From Streptomyces fumigatiscleroticus (GTDB lineage: Bacteria; Actinomycetota; Actinomycetes; Streptomycetales; Streptomycetaceae): 64,000 bases of DNA. Under the pieces are notes generated by a model that worked only from the letters and a program-made list of their open reading frames with translations, was not told where the DNA came from and searched no databases. The DNA lies in NCBI RefSeq assembly GCF_014647975.1, contig NZ_BMQF01000017.1:124001-188000 (forward strand), read 5' to 3'. Position numbers and translations under genes: made by a program. Below, in pieces: positions 8,536 through 16,387 of the stretch; the first letter of the stretch is position 1, and every line of letters starts with the position of its first letter.

Positions 8536-9778
8536 ACTCGGCGAAGCGCGGATACACCCGCGAGAGGTACTCGGCGTCGCGGGTGTGCACCTTGCCCCAG
8601 TGCGGCCGTCCCTCGTGCGCGGTGAAGACGCGCTCGGCGGCGGTGAAGTACGCCTGGTAGGGCGTGCCCCGGAACATGTGCACCGCGATGTACGCGCTGT
8701 CCCGGCCCGAGGCCGTGGACAGCGTGATGTCGTCGGCCGGGGCGGTGCGCACCTCGACCGGGAAGCTGATCCGGAGCGGGGAGCGGTCGACCATCGCCTT
8801 CAGCTCGCGCAGCGTGTCGACGACCGCCTCGCGGGGAACGGCGTACTCCATCTCCACGAAGCGCACCCGGCGCGGCGAGGTGAAGACCTTGTAGGGAATG
8901 TCGGTGTAGGTCCGCGCGGACAGGGCCCTGCTGGAGATCCGCGCGATCGCGGGGATCGCGGCGGGCACCGCGCGGCCGACCCAGTTGGCGGCCTGGAAGA
9001 CGCCGTTGGAGAGGAACTCGTCCTCGTACCAGCCCGCGAGCCGGCCCACCGGACGTTCCGGGCCCGCGCTGCGGTTGTTGCGCTTGGTGTTGGTGCTGTC
9101 GGTGTGCGGGAACCAGTAGAACTCGAAGTGCTCGTTCTCGGCCCACAGTTCGTCGAAGCCGGCGAGCACCCGGTCCAGCGGCATCGGTTCCTCGCGGGCG
9201 TGGAGCAGGAAGACCGGCTCCACGGCGAACGTGATCGCGGTGACGACGCCCAGGGCGCCGAGCCCGATGCGGGCGGCCGCGAAGACCTCCGGGTTCTCCG
9301 TCGCCGAGCAGGTCAGGACCGAGCCGTCGGCCGTGACCAGTTCCAGTCCCCTGATCTGGGCGGCGATCGAGCCGGAGTCGCGGCCCGTACCGTGCGTGCC
9401 GGTGGCGGTGGCCCCGGAGACCGTCTGCTCCATGATGTCGCCCATGTTCGTCAGCGACAGCCCTTCGCGCGCGAGGGCCAGGTTGAGTCTCTTGAGCGGG
9501 GTGCCGGCCTCGACGGTGACGGTGCCGGCCTCGCGATCGATGGTGCGTATACCGGTCAACAGTTGAGGCCGTATCAACACACCGTCGGTGGCGGCGACCG
9601 AGGTGAAGGAGTGCCCGCTGCCGACGGCCTTCACCCGCAGACCGTCCTCGGCGGCCCGCCGCACGGCCTCGGCCAGTTCGTCGACACAGGCGGGAGTGAC
9701 CTCCCGCGCGGGGCGCGCCGAGACGGTGCCGCCCCAGTTACGCCACGTGCCGTTCTGCCGGCTCGCTGTGCTGCTCAA
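8459..9778 (-). CDS. FAD-linked D-arabinono-1,4-lactone oxidase
   Basis: Oxidises aldonolactones using covalently or tightly bound FAD (aldonolactone oxidase family). The FAD-binding VAO fold shows in LRVKAVGSGHSFTSVAATDG and GATATGTHGTGRDSGSIA; the C-terminal ALO domain ends RRFGNDYLRRVLGP. I propose a TTG start at 9778: it is preceded by GGGGAGG at 6 nt, and the protein then begins (M)SSTASRQNGTWRNWGG, giving 439 residues, normal for the family. The frame continues upstream to 9883, but that part is antisense-like and overlaps the MFS gene. The start overlaps the end of the MFS gene by 41 bp, which suggests translational coupling. Confidence 0.85.
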   Translation of the reverse strand: MSSTASRQNGTWRNWGGTVSARPAREVTPACVDELAEAVRRAAEDGLRVKAVGSGHSFTSVAATDGVLIRPQLLTGIRTIDREAGTVTVEAGTPLKRLNLALAREGLSLTNMGDIMEQTVSGATATGTHGTGRDSGSIAAQIRGLELVTADGSVLTCSATENPEVFAAARIGLGALGVVTAITFAVEPVFLLHAREEPMPLDRVLAGFDELWAENEHFEFYWFPHTDSTNTKRNNRSAGPERPVGRLAGWYEDEFLSNGVFQAANWVGRAVPAAIPAIARISSRALSARTYTDIPYKVFTSPRRVRFVEMEYAVPREAVVDTLRELKAMVDRSPLRISFPVEVRTAPADDITLSTASGRDSAYIAVHMFRGTPYQAYFTAAERVFTAHEGRPHWGKVHTRDAEYLSRVYPRFAEFTALRNRLDPDRRFGNDYLRRVLGP

Positions 9779-10976
9779 CGGTGCCTCCCCGACCCGGAGC
9801 CGGCCTGCGCAGCCGGCGGTACCCGAGGAAACCGACCACGACCGCGACGGCCCCGGCCACCGCCGGAACCCCGTACCCGGCACGCGCCCCGGCCGCGTCG
9901 ATCACCCAGCCGGCCACGGAGGAGCCGAGCGCGACCCCCACCGCGAGCCCGGTGCTGACCCAGGTCATCCCCTCGGTCAGCCGCGCGCGTGGTACGTGCT
10001 CTTCGATGAGGGACATCGTCGTGATCATCGTGGGAGCGATGGACAGGCCCGCGACGAAGAGCGCCACGGCCAGAAACGGCAGGTTCCCGACCAGTAGGAG
10101 GGGGATCATACTCACGGCCATCGCGCACACGCCCAGCAGCCAGCGGCGTTCCGGCGCCCCCGCGAAGCGCAGCAGCCCGAACACGACGCCCGCGACACAG
10201 GAGCCGGCCGCGTAGAGGGCCAGGACCAGGCTCGCGGCGCTCTTGTGCCCCCGCTCGTCGGCGAAGGCGACGGTGACCACGTCGACCGCCCCGAAGACCG
10301 CCCCGGTCGCCACGAAGGTGGCCACCAGAACCTGGAGGCCACGGGAGCGCAGCGCCGTCCCGCCGCCGTGCTGCTCGCGCGGGTGCGGTATGGGCTCCGT
10401 GGCGCGCTGCGCGGTCAGCCAGAAGACGCCGGCCGCCAGGAAACAGGCGGCCAGCAGCGGCCCGGCCTCCGGGAACCAGGACGTGGACAGGCCGATGGAG
10501 ACGATCGGGCCGAAGATGAAGCAGACCTCGTCCACCACGGATTCGAAGGAGTACGCGGTGTGCAGCTGCGGGGTGCCCCGGTACAGGGCCGCCCAGCGGG
10601 CCCGGACCATCGCGCCGAGGCTCGGCACGCAGCCGATGCCGACGCAGGCCGCGAAGAGCACCCAGTCCGGCCACCGGTAGTGCGCGGCGAGCAGCAGCGC
10701 CGCCGCCGCGACCAGGGAGACCAGCGTCGCCGGGCGCAGCACCCGCCGCTGCCCGTACAGGTCCACCAGGCGCGAGACCTGCGGCCCGGCCACCGCGGCG
10801 GCGAGCGCGATGGTGGCGGACAGCGCGCCGGCCAGCCCGTACCGCCCGGTCAGCTGGGAGATCATCGTCACCACGCCGATGCCCATCATCGACAGCGGCA
10901 TCCGGCCGAGGAGACCCGCGGCGGAGAAGCCCTTGGAGCCGGGGGCGGCGAACAGGGCGCGGTAGGGGCTGGGCAC
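9738..10976 (-). CDS. MFS transporter
   Basis: A 412-residue major facilitator with about 12 hydrophobic segments, for example LLAVALFVAGLSIAPTMITT-like and VPAVAGAVAVVVGFLGY-type stretches. It has an early GRMPLSMMGIGVVTMIS helix and a long polar loop with HPREQHGGG between the two halves. The family exports drugs or metabolites by proton antiport; the substrate is unknown. The start is GTG 10976, with GGAGA upstream. It is the first gene of a leftward pair with the lactone oxidase. The iron-box-like palindrome at 11064-11082 lies about 90 bp upstream of its start and could control both directions. Confidence 0.82.
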   Translation of the reverse strand: MPSPYRALFAAPGSKGFSAAGLLGRMPLSMMGIGVVTMISQLTGRYGLAGALSATIALAAAVAGPQVSRLVDLYGQRRVLRPATLVSLVAAAALLLAAHYRWPDWVLFAACVGIGCVPSLGAMVRARWAALYRGTPQLHTAYSFESVVDEVCFIFGPIVSIGLSTSWFPEAGPLLAACFLAAGVFWLTAQRATEPIPHPREQHGGGTALRSRGLQVLVATFVATGAVFGAVDVVTVAFADERGHKSAASLVLALYAAGSCVAGVVFGLLRFAGAPERRWLLGVCAMAVSMIPLLLVGNLPFLAVALFVAGLSIAPTMITTMSLIEEHVPRARLTEGMTWVSTGLAVGVALGSSVAGWVIDAAGARAGYGVPAVAGAVAVVVGFLGYRRLRRPAPGRGGTVEQHSEPAERHVA

Positions 10977-11063
10977 GGGGTCTCCGATGGTCCGGTACGG
11001 AGCTCGGCGAAGGGCTCGGCAAGAGGCTCAGTAAGGTGTGAAATTCATAGAACAGCTTACTTG

Positions 11064-11082
11064 TAAGGTAAGCCTCACCGCA
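11064..11082. promoter_or_regulatory. Candidate iron box (DmdR1/IdeR-type operator)
   Basis: TAAGGTAAGCCTCACCGCA matches about 13-14 of 19 positions of the iron-box consensus TTAGGTTAGGCTCACCTAA. It lies between the MFS gene and hemH, so iron-responsive control of a haem-synthesis gene is plausible. The local DNA is A+T-rich for this genome, as expected for a promoter. Confidence 0.5.
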
Positions 11083-11145
11083 CCTGGGAAACCGGCCGTC
11101 ACCGGCGCGGCCCCCCGCCGTTTCCCGGCCGTCAGTGGCGGGTGG

Positions 11146-11151
11146 CAGGAT
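11146..11151 (+). promoter_or_regulatory. -10 hexamer of a leaderless-type promoter for hemH
   Basis: CAGGAT ends 7 nt before ATG 11159, with no ribosome binding site in between. This favours the downstream ATG over the in-frame start at 11135. Confidence 0.45.
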
Positions 11152-11158
11152 CGACCCC

Positions 11159-12286
11159 ATGCCAGACGCGCTCGAAGCCACCCCCTACGACGCCCTGCTC
11201 CTGCTCTCGTTCGGCGGCCCCGAGGGCCCGGACGACGTGGTCCCGTTCCTGGAGAACGTGACGCGCGGGCGCGGCATCCCCAAGGAACGCCTGAAGGAAG
11301 TCGGACAGCACTACTTCCTGTTCGGCGGGGTCAGCCCGATCAACGACCAGAACCGCGCCCTGCTGGACGCCCTGCGCAAGGACTTCGCCGAGCACGGCCT
11401 GGACCTGCCGGTCTACTGGGGCAACCGCAACTGGGCGCCGTATCTGACCGACACCCTGCGCGAGATGGTCCGCGACGGCCGGCGCCGCATCCTCACACTG
11501 GCCACCAGCGCCTACGCCTCCTACTCCGGCTGCCGCCAGTACCGCGAGAACCTCGCCGACTCCCTGGCGGCCCTGAAGGCGGAGGGCCTGGAGCTGCCGC
11601 GGATCGACAAGCTGCGGCACTACTTCAACCACCCGGGCTTCGTGGAACCCATGGTCGAGGGCGTGCTGCGCTCCCTGGCCGACCTCCCCGAGGAGGTCCG
11701 CGACGGCGCCCACATCGCGTTCACCACCCACTCGATCCCGACCTCGGCCGCGGACACCTCCGGTCCCGTCGAGGAGCACGGCGACGGCGGCGCCTACGTC
11801 CGGCAGCACCTGGACGTCGCGCGGCTGATCGCCGACGCCGTCCGCGAGCGCACCGGCGTCGACCGCCCCTGGCAGCTCGTCTACCAGTCGCGCTCCGGTG
11901 CCCCGCACATCCCGTGGCTGGAGCCCGACATCTGCGACCACCTGGAGGAGCGGCACGCCGCGGGGGTCCCGGCGGTGGTCATGGCCCCCATCGGCTTCGT
12001 CTCCGACCACATGGAGGTCCTGTACGACCTCGACACGGAGGCGAAGGCCAAGGCGGAGGAGCTGGGGCTGCCGGTGCGCCGCTCGGCCACCGTCGGCGCC
12101 GACCCGCGGTTCGCCGCGGCCGTCCGCGACCTGGTCCTGGAGCGGGCCGCCGTCGAGCGCGGGCAGGACGTCACACCGTGCGCCCTGGGCGCGCTCGGCC
12201 CGAGCCACCAGCTCTGCCCGGTGGGCTGCTGCCCGGCCCGCGCCCCCCGCCCCGCCGCCGCGGGCGCCGACAGCCCCTACGCGTGA
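11159..12286 (+). CDS. hemH: Ferrochelatase (coproporphyrin ferrochelatase type)
   Basis: Inserts Fe2+ into a porphyrin. In actinobacteria the substrate is coproporphyrin III in the coproporphyrin-dependent haem pathway, so the enzyme is also called CpfC. The 375-residue protein has LLSFGGPEGPDDV at the N-terminus, VYWGNRNWAPYL, the catalytic-His motif FTTHSIPTSAA, YQSRSGAPHIPWLEPD and PIGFVSDHMEVLYDLD. The C-terminal Cys cluster (QLCPVGCCPA plus an upstream Cys) fits a [2Fe-2S] site known in some actinobacterial enzymes. The inositol-phosphatase-like gene starts 9 nt after the stop. Confidence 0.93.
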   Translation: MPDALEATPYDALLLLSFGGPEGPDDVVPFLENVTRGRGIPKERLKEVGQHYFLFGGVSPINDQNRALLDALRKDFAEHGLDLPVYWGNRNWAPYLTDTLREMVRDGRRRILTLATSAYASYSGCRQYRENLADSLAALKAEGLELPRIDKLRHYFNHPGFVEPMVEGVLRSLADLPEEVRDGAHIAFTTHSIPTSAADTSGPVEEHGDGGAYVRQHLDVARLIADAVRERTGVDRPWQLVYQSRSGAPHIPWLEPDICDHLEERHAAGVPAVVMAPIGFVSDHMEVLYDLDTEAKAKAEELGLPVRRSATVGADPRFAAAVRDLVLERAAVERGQDVTPCALGALGPSHQLCPVGCCPARAPRPAAAGADSPYA

Positions 12287-12294
12287 GGAGTCCC

Positions 12295-13110
12295 GTGACC
12301 GACCCCCTGCACTCGGACCTGCTCGCCCTGGCCCGGGAGGCCGCCCGCCGCGCGGGAGAGCTGCTGCGCGACGGCCGCCCGGCCGACCTCGCGGTCGCCG
12401 CCACCAAGTCCAGCCCGATCGACGTCGTCACCGAGATGGACATCGCGGCGGAGAAGCTGATCACCGGGCTGATCTCCGAGCGCCGCCCGGACGACGGCTT
12501 CCTCGGCGAGGAGGGCGCCTCCAGCGAGGGCACCAGCGGCGTCCGCTGGGTGATCGACCCGCTCGACGGCACGGTCAACTACCTGTACGGCCTGCCCACC
12601 TGGTCCGTGTCGATCGCCGCCGAGCAGGACGGCGAGACCGTCGTCGGGGTGGTCGCGGCGCCGATGCGCGGCGAGACCTTCCACGCGGTCCGCGGCGGCG
12701 GGGCCTGGGCGACGGGGGCCTGGGAGGGCGAGCGCCGGCTCGCCTGCCGTCCCGCGCCGCCCCTGGACCAGGCCCTGGTCTCCACCGGCTTCAACTACGT
12801 CGCCGAGGTCCGCGACCACCAGGCCGAGGTCGCGCGCCGGCTGATCCCGCGGCTGCGCGACATCCGGCGCGGCGGCTCGGCCGCGATCGACCTGTGCGAC
12901 CTGGCCGCGGGCCGCCTCGACGGCTACTACGAGCGCGGGCTGAACGCCTGGGACTACGCGGCGGGCGACCTGATCGCCCGGGAGGCGGGCGCCCTGACCG
13001 GTGGACGCCCCGCAGAGCGTCCGTCACGCGATCTGACGGTGGCGGGCACCCCCGGCGTCTTCGAGCCCCTCCAACGGCTGCTGGAGGACCTCGGCGCCTG
13101 GCACGACTGA
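12295..13110 (+). CDS. Inositol monophosphatase family protein
   Basis: A 271-residue Mg2+-dependent, Li+-sensitive-type phosphatase of the FIG/IMPase superfamily. Motifs are LGEEGASSEG, WVIDPLDGTVNYLYGLP (metal-binding DPLDGT) and the C-terminal NAWDYAAGDLIAREAGA. Family members dephosphorylate inositol phosphates, histidinol phosphate or related sugar phosphates; the exact substrate is not decided by sequence. The start is GTG 12295, preceded by GAGGAG, just after hemH, so the two genes are probably co-transcribed. A strong hairpin follows at 13138-13170. Confidence 0.88.
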   Translation: MTDPLHSDLLALAREAARRAGELLRDGRPADLAVAATKSSPIDVVTEMDIAAEKLITGLISERRPDDGFLGEEGASSEGTSGVRWVIDPLDGTVNYLYGLPTWSVSIAAEQDGETVVGVVAAPMRGETFHAVRGGGAWATGAWEGERRLACRPAPPLDQALVSTGFNYVAEVRDHQAEVARRLIPRLRDIRRGGSAAIDLCDLAAGRLDGYYERGLNAWDYAAGDLIAREAGALTGGRPAERPSRDLTVAGTPGVFEPLQRLLEDLGAWHD

Positions 13111-13137
13111 CGGCCGGCCGCCGTACGGCGACGCGAC

Positions 13138-13170
13138 GGGGCCCCGGTGCTGGATCGACACCGGGGCCCC
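13138..13170. terminator. Bidirectional hairpin terminator
   Basis: Perfect 12-nt arms GGGGCCCCGGTG and CACCGGGGCCCC around a 9-nt loop. It lies between the IMPase gene (28 bp after its stop) and the 57-residue gene on the opposite strand, so it can serve both. Confidence 0.82.
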
Positions 13171-13189
13171 GTCCTGGTTCACGGGCTGG

Positions 13190-13363
13190 TCAGACGCCGG
13201 TCGCGCCGACCTCCACACCATGTTCGGCGGCGAGGCGGCGGAGGTCGTCGAGCTCGGCGAGCTCCACGTCGACGAGGAACTCGTCGCCCTCGTCGCGCGC
13301 ACGCGACAGGTCGGACTCGGTTGCCCTTATGCGCTGCAGAAGTCCTGCGGTGAAAGCGTCCAT
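13190..13363 (-). CDS. Small conserved-looking acidic protein, 57 residues
   Basis: Function unknown. The translated product starts MDAFTAGLLQRIRATESDLS and ends LRRLAAEHGVEVGATGV. It looks like a helical, strongly charged protein (many Asp/Glu and Arg) with no membrane segment. The codon pattern is Streptomyces-like, with G/C at most third positions. A G-rich stretch (GAGGGGGCGC) lies a few nt before the ATG. It sits directly downstream of cutRS on the opposite strand and ends against the shared terminator. I recall similar short proteins at this place in other Streptomyces, but did not verify this. Confidence 0.65.
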   Translation of the reverse strand: MDAFTAGLLQRIRATESDLSRARDEGDEFLVDVELAELDDLRRLAAEHGVEVGATGV

Positions 13364-13793
13364 GCTGCGCCCCCTCGTCCTGGGTCGTGGGTCGATGGCA
13401 CGGGGGTGTGCCGTTCGGAAGGGGCGATCACGTCTGCGATGGGTGCCCAGCGCCGCTTAGCTGGGCGGCGACGGTGCCGGACACCCACGCCCGCTCTGCG
13501 GAGAACTGGATCGCTGCATACCGCTTGATCGTGCGGTACACGCAGAGCGTGATCGCGGGGTGTAAACCCGTCCTCCCCCTGCTTCCTTCCGGGGAAACCT
13601 CAACAGCACGAGAAAAACCCGCCTTCCTGGACCGTGCGCCTCCCGAGCCGCCCCCTCTCCGCGGTCCGCTTCCCCGCCTTACAGCCGACTTATGACCGAA
13701 AAGGGCAGGATGGAGGCGACACACACACGAAACGTTCCCGCCCGCGCGTGCGCGTGAAGAGCCGTGCGGTCGGCCACAGGAAGGACAAGCGAC
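13364..13793. other. Divergent intergenic region upstream of cutR, 430 bp
   Basis: No gene is seen. It is less G+C-rich around 13500-13620. It contains an inverted repeat with arms ACCGC and GCGGT around TTGATCGT near 13520-13537, within an imperfectly symmetric TGCATACCGC...GCGGTACACGCA, which could be an operator or small hairpin. CAGGAT at 13706-13711 could be a -10 element for cutR, leaving a leader of about 80 nt. Confidence 0.35.
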
Positions 13794-14447
13794 GTGCGCG
13801 TACTCGTCGTCGAGGACGAGCAGCTGCTCGCCGATGCGGTGGCCACCGGACTGCGCCGGGAGGCCATGGCCGTCGACGTCGTGTACGACGGTGCGGCCGC
13901 CCTGGAGCGCATCGGCGTCAACGACTACGACGTGGTCGTCCTCGACCGCGACCTCCCGCTCGTACACGGCGACGACGTCTGCCGCAAGATTGTCGAGCTC
14001 GGCATGCCCACCCGCGTGCTGATGCTGACGGCCTCCGGCGACGTCAGCGACCGGGTCGAGGGCCTGGAGATCGGCGCCGACGACTATCTGCCCAAGCCCT
14101 TCGCGTTCAGCGAGCTCATCGCGCGCGTGCGTGCCCTCGGGCGGCGTACCAGCGTGCCGCTGCCGCCCGTCCTGGAGCGTGCCGGGATCAAGCTCGACCC
14201 CAACCGCCGCGAGGTCTTCCGCGACGGCAAGGAGGTCCAGCTCGCGCCCAAGGAGTTCGCCGTGCTGGAGGTGCTGATGCGCAGCGAGGGCGCCGTCGTC
14301 TCCGCGGAGCAGCTGCTGGAGAAGGCCTGGGACGAGAACACCGACCCGTTCACGAACGTCGTGCGGGTGACCGTCATGACCCTGCGCCGCAAACTGGGCG
14401 AGCCGCCCGTCATCGTGACCGTGCCCGGCTCCGGCTACCGGATCTGA
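13794..14447 (+). CDS. cutR: OmpR-family response regulator CutR
   Basis: Response regulator of the CutRS two-component system, first described in S. lividans and linked to copper/tyrosinase and secretion-stress responses. The 217-residue protein has a receiver domain (VEDEQ acidic pair, phosphoacceptor Asp51 in VVVLDRDLP, LMLTAS, Lys in PKPFAF). It also has a winged-helix DNA-binding domain ending GEPPVIVTVPGSGYRI. The start is GTG 13794, preceded by AGGAAGGAC. Its partner kinase gene begins 5 nt after the stop. The sequence matches my memory of CutR closely. Confidence 0.93.
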   Translation: MRVLVVEDEQLLADAVATGLRREAMAVDVVYDGAAALERIGVNDYDVVVLDRDLPLVHGDDVCRKIVELGMPTRVLMLTASGDVSDRVEGLEIGADDYLPKPFAFSELIARVRALGRRTSVPLPPVLERAGIKLDPNRREVFRDGKEVQLAPKEFAVLEVLMRSEGAVVSAEQLLEKAWDENTDPFTNVVRVTVMTLRRKLGEPPVIVTVPGSGYRI

Positions 14448-14452
14448 TCCCC

Positions 14453-15685
14453 GTGGCCGCAACACCCGCGCCTCCCCAGGCGCCCCCGAAGCCGACCTGG
14501 GACCCCCGCAGGCCGGAACCGCCCTTCCCGTGGCTGCGCCCGACCATCCGGATAAGGCTCACCCTGCTGTACGGCGGCATGTTCCTGATCGCCGGCATCC
14601 TGCTGCTGTCGATCATCTATCTGCTGGCCGCGCAGGCGCTGACCACGGGCAGCGAGCTGCCGTTCAAGATCGTCGAAGGCAAGGTCACCAGCGACATCTG
14701 CAACCTGCCCGACAGCGCCTCGCCCAGCACGTTCAACAGCGCCATGAACGACTGCGTCAACCAGCAGCGCCAGCACGCCCTGGACAACCTGCTCAGCCGT
14801 TCCCTGCTGGCACTGCTCGGTCTCGCCGTGATCGCCTTCGCCTTCGGCTACGCCATGGCCGGCCGCGTCCTGTCGCCGCTGGGCCGGATCACCCGCACCG
14901 CCCGCGCGGTGGCGGGCTCGGACCTGTCCCGCCGGATCGAGCTGGACGGCCCGGACGACGAGCTGAAGGAGCTGGCGGACACCTTCGACGAGATGCTGGA
15001 ACGGCTCCAGCGCGCCTTCACCGCCCAGCAGCGCTTCGTCGGCAACGCCTCGCACGAGCTGCGCACCCCGCTGGCGATCAACCGCACGCTCCTCGAGGTG
15101 CACCTGTCCGACCCGAACGCGCCCATGGAGTGGCAGCAGCTCGGCAAGACCCTGATGGCCACCAACGAGCGCAGCGAGCAGCTCGTGGAGGGCCTGCTGC
15201 TGCTCGCCCGCAGCGACAACCAGATCGTCGAGCGCAAACCGGTGGACCTCGCCGAGGTGGCCGCGCAGGCCATCGACCAGGTGCACGCCGAGGCGGAGGC
15301 CAAGGGCGTGGAGATCCGCAGCAAGCACGAGCCCGCGGTCGTCCAGGGCAACGGTGTGCTGCTGGAGCGCATCGCCCTGAATCTGGTGCAGAACGCCGTG
15401 CGCTACAACACGACCGAGGGCGGCTGGGTCGAGGTCACCACCGCGGTGCAGCACGGCCAGGCGGTCATGGTCGTCTCCAACACGGGCCCGGTGGTGCCGG
15501 CGTACGAGATCGACAACCTCTTCGAGCCGTTCCGGCGGCTGCGTACGGAGCGGACGGGCAGCGACAAGGGCGTCGGCCTCGGCCTGTCCATCGTGCGGTC
15601 CGTGACCCGGGCGCACGGCGGGCACATCTACGCCCAGCCGCGCGAGGGAGGAGGACTGGTGATGCGTGTGATGCTGCCTGTCTGA
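14453..15685 (+). CDS. cutS: Sensor histidine kinase CutS
   Basis: Membrane sensor kinase partner of CutR, 410 residues. A proline-rich cytoplasmic N-terminus precedes membrane segment 1 (LLYGGMFLIAGILLLSIIYL). An extracytoplasmic loop of about 70 residues carries two Cys (DICNLPDS and NDCVNQQ), which may form a disulfide. Membrane segment 2 is LLALLGLAVIAFAFGYAMAG. HAMP, the H-box NASHELRTPLAIN (His201), N-box NLVQNAVRYN and G-box DKGVGLGLSIVRS follow. The start is GTG 14453. The two loop cysteines are consistent with sensing of extracytoplasmic redox state, which is inference. Confidence 0.92.
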   Translation: MAATPAPPQAPPKPTWDPRRPEPPFPWLRPTIRIRLTLLYGGMFLIAGILLLSIIYLLAAQALTTGSELPFKIVEGKVTSDICNLPDSASPSTFNSAMNDCVNQQRQHALDNLLSRSLLALLGLAVIAFAFGYAMAGRVLSPLGRITRTARAVAGSDLSRRIELDGPDDELKELADTFDEMLERLQRAFTAQQRFVGNASHELRTPLAINRTLLEVHLSDPNAPMEWQQLGKTLMATNERSEQLVEGLLLLARSDNQIVERKPVDLAEVAAQAIDQVHAEAEAKGVEIRSKHEPAVVQGNGVLLERIALNLVQNAVRYNTTEGGWVEVTTAVQHGQAVMVVSNTGPVVPAYEIDNLFEPFRRLRTERTGSDKGVGLGLSIVRSVTRAHGGHIYAQPREGGGLVMRVMLPV

Positions 15686-15756
15686 GATCATTGCGCGGCG
15701 CACGGGGATGTTCGCTTTGCGCGGAATTTTCGGGGCGCCCGCCCGGCTGATCCGTG

Positions 15757-15770
15757 TGTGATCGATCACA
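15757..15770. promoter_or_regulatory. Palindromic operator candidate
   Basis: TGTGATCGATCACA is a perfect 14-bp palindrome. It resembles CRP- and Rex-type half sites, but the spacer between TGTGA and TCACA is 4 nt rather than 6, so the regulator is unknown. Confidence 0.35.
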
Positions 15771-15880
15771 GCGACACCATTCCGGCCATCTACTCTCCGT
15801 GATCATGTAATCCGCTGGAACGCCGGGAAAATCCGGGTTTTCGGGTGTCCTGATCACGGGAAGTACACGGTGAGACGCCT

Positions 15881-15910
15881 TTGAAGTGCGGCATTAGGAC
15901 CGTGTACGGT
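15881..15910 (+). promoter_or_regulatory. Promoter for the DUF4193 gene
   Basis: TTGAAG (15881-15886), an 18-nt spacer, then TACGGT (15905-15910), a vegetative-sigma-type arrangement. It would give an untranslated leader of about 160 nt. Confidence 0.55.
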
Positions 15911-16077
15911 CCCCATCGCCATCCAAGCCGATCACTCATGAGGAGTCCGGTTGGGTGTCGATTGAGTAACAGACCTTGATGTGAGGCAAAATCTCCGCCT
16001 CGGGTCGGGCACAAGTCCGGCCTCTCACGCGTTACGTGCGCTGGAGACACCGCAGACACCCAGAGGGGGAGAGCGAC

Positions 16078-16374
16078 ATGGCAACCGATTACGACACTCC
16101 ACGCAAGACCGACGACGACGTCGACTCGGACAGCCTGGAAGAACTGAAGGCCCGGCGGAACGACAAGTCGGCCTCCGCCGTGGACGTCGACGAGTTCGAG
16201 GCCGCCGAGGGCCTGGAACTCCCCGGCGCCGACCTTTCGAACGAGGAACTGGCCGTCCGTGTCCTGCCGAAGCAGCAGGACGAGTTCACGTGCATGAGCT
16301 GCTTCCTGGTGCACCACCGCAGCCAGCTGGCCCGCGAGAAGAACGGCCAGCCGATCTGCCGCGACTGCGACTGA
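16078..16374 (+). CDS. DUF4193 family protein with zinc-ribbon-like Cys pairs
   Basis: A 98-residue acidic actinobacterial protein of the DUF4193 family. The N-terminus is MATDYDTPRKTDDDVDSDSL. The C-terminus has two CxxC pairs, FTCMSCFL and PICRDCD, about 28 residues apart, the spacing of a zinc ribbon. Function is unknown, though a nucleic-acid or RNA-polymerase-associated role would fit such a small acidic zinc protein (inference). The ATG at 16078 is preceded by GGGGGAGAG. The next gene begins 13 nt after the stop, so the two may form an operon. Confidence 0.85.
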   Translation: MATDYDTPRKTDDDVDSDSLEELKARRNDKSASAVDVDEFEAAEGLELPGADLSNEELAVRVLPKQQDEFTCMSCFLVHHRSQLAREKNGQPICRDCD

Positions 16375-16387
16375 GGACGGGTCGGCC

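Larger units (their letters stand above)
15686..16077. other. Intergenic region upstream of the DUF4193 gene, 392 bp
   Basis: Contains a 14-bp palindrome (15757-15770), a likely promoter (15881-15910) and a leader of about 160 nt. The leader includes a 13-codon open frame (ATG 15938, MRSPVGCRLSNRP, TGA 15977). That frame has no clear ribosome binding site, so its translation is unproven. No known riboswitch was recognised. Confidence 0.45.

Noticed and set aside
15757..15770. CRP or Rex operator
   Set aside because: The spacer between TGTGA and TCACA is 4 nt, while both known sites need 6; kept only as an unnamed palindrome.
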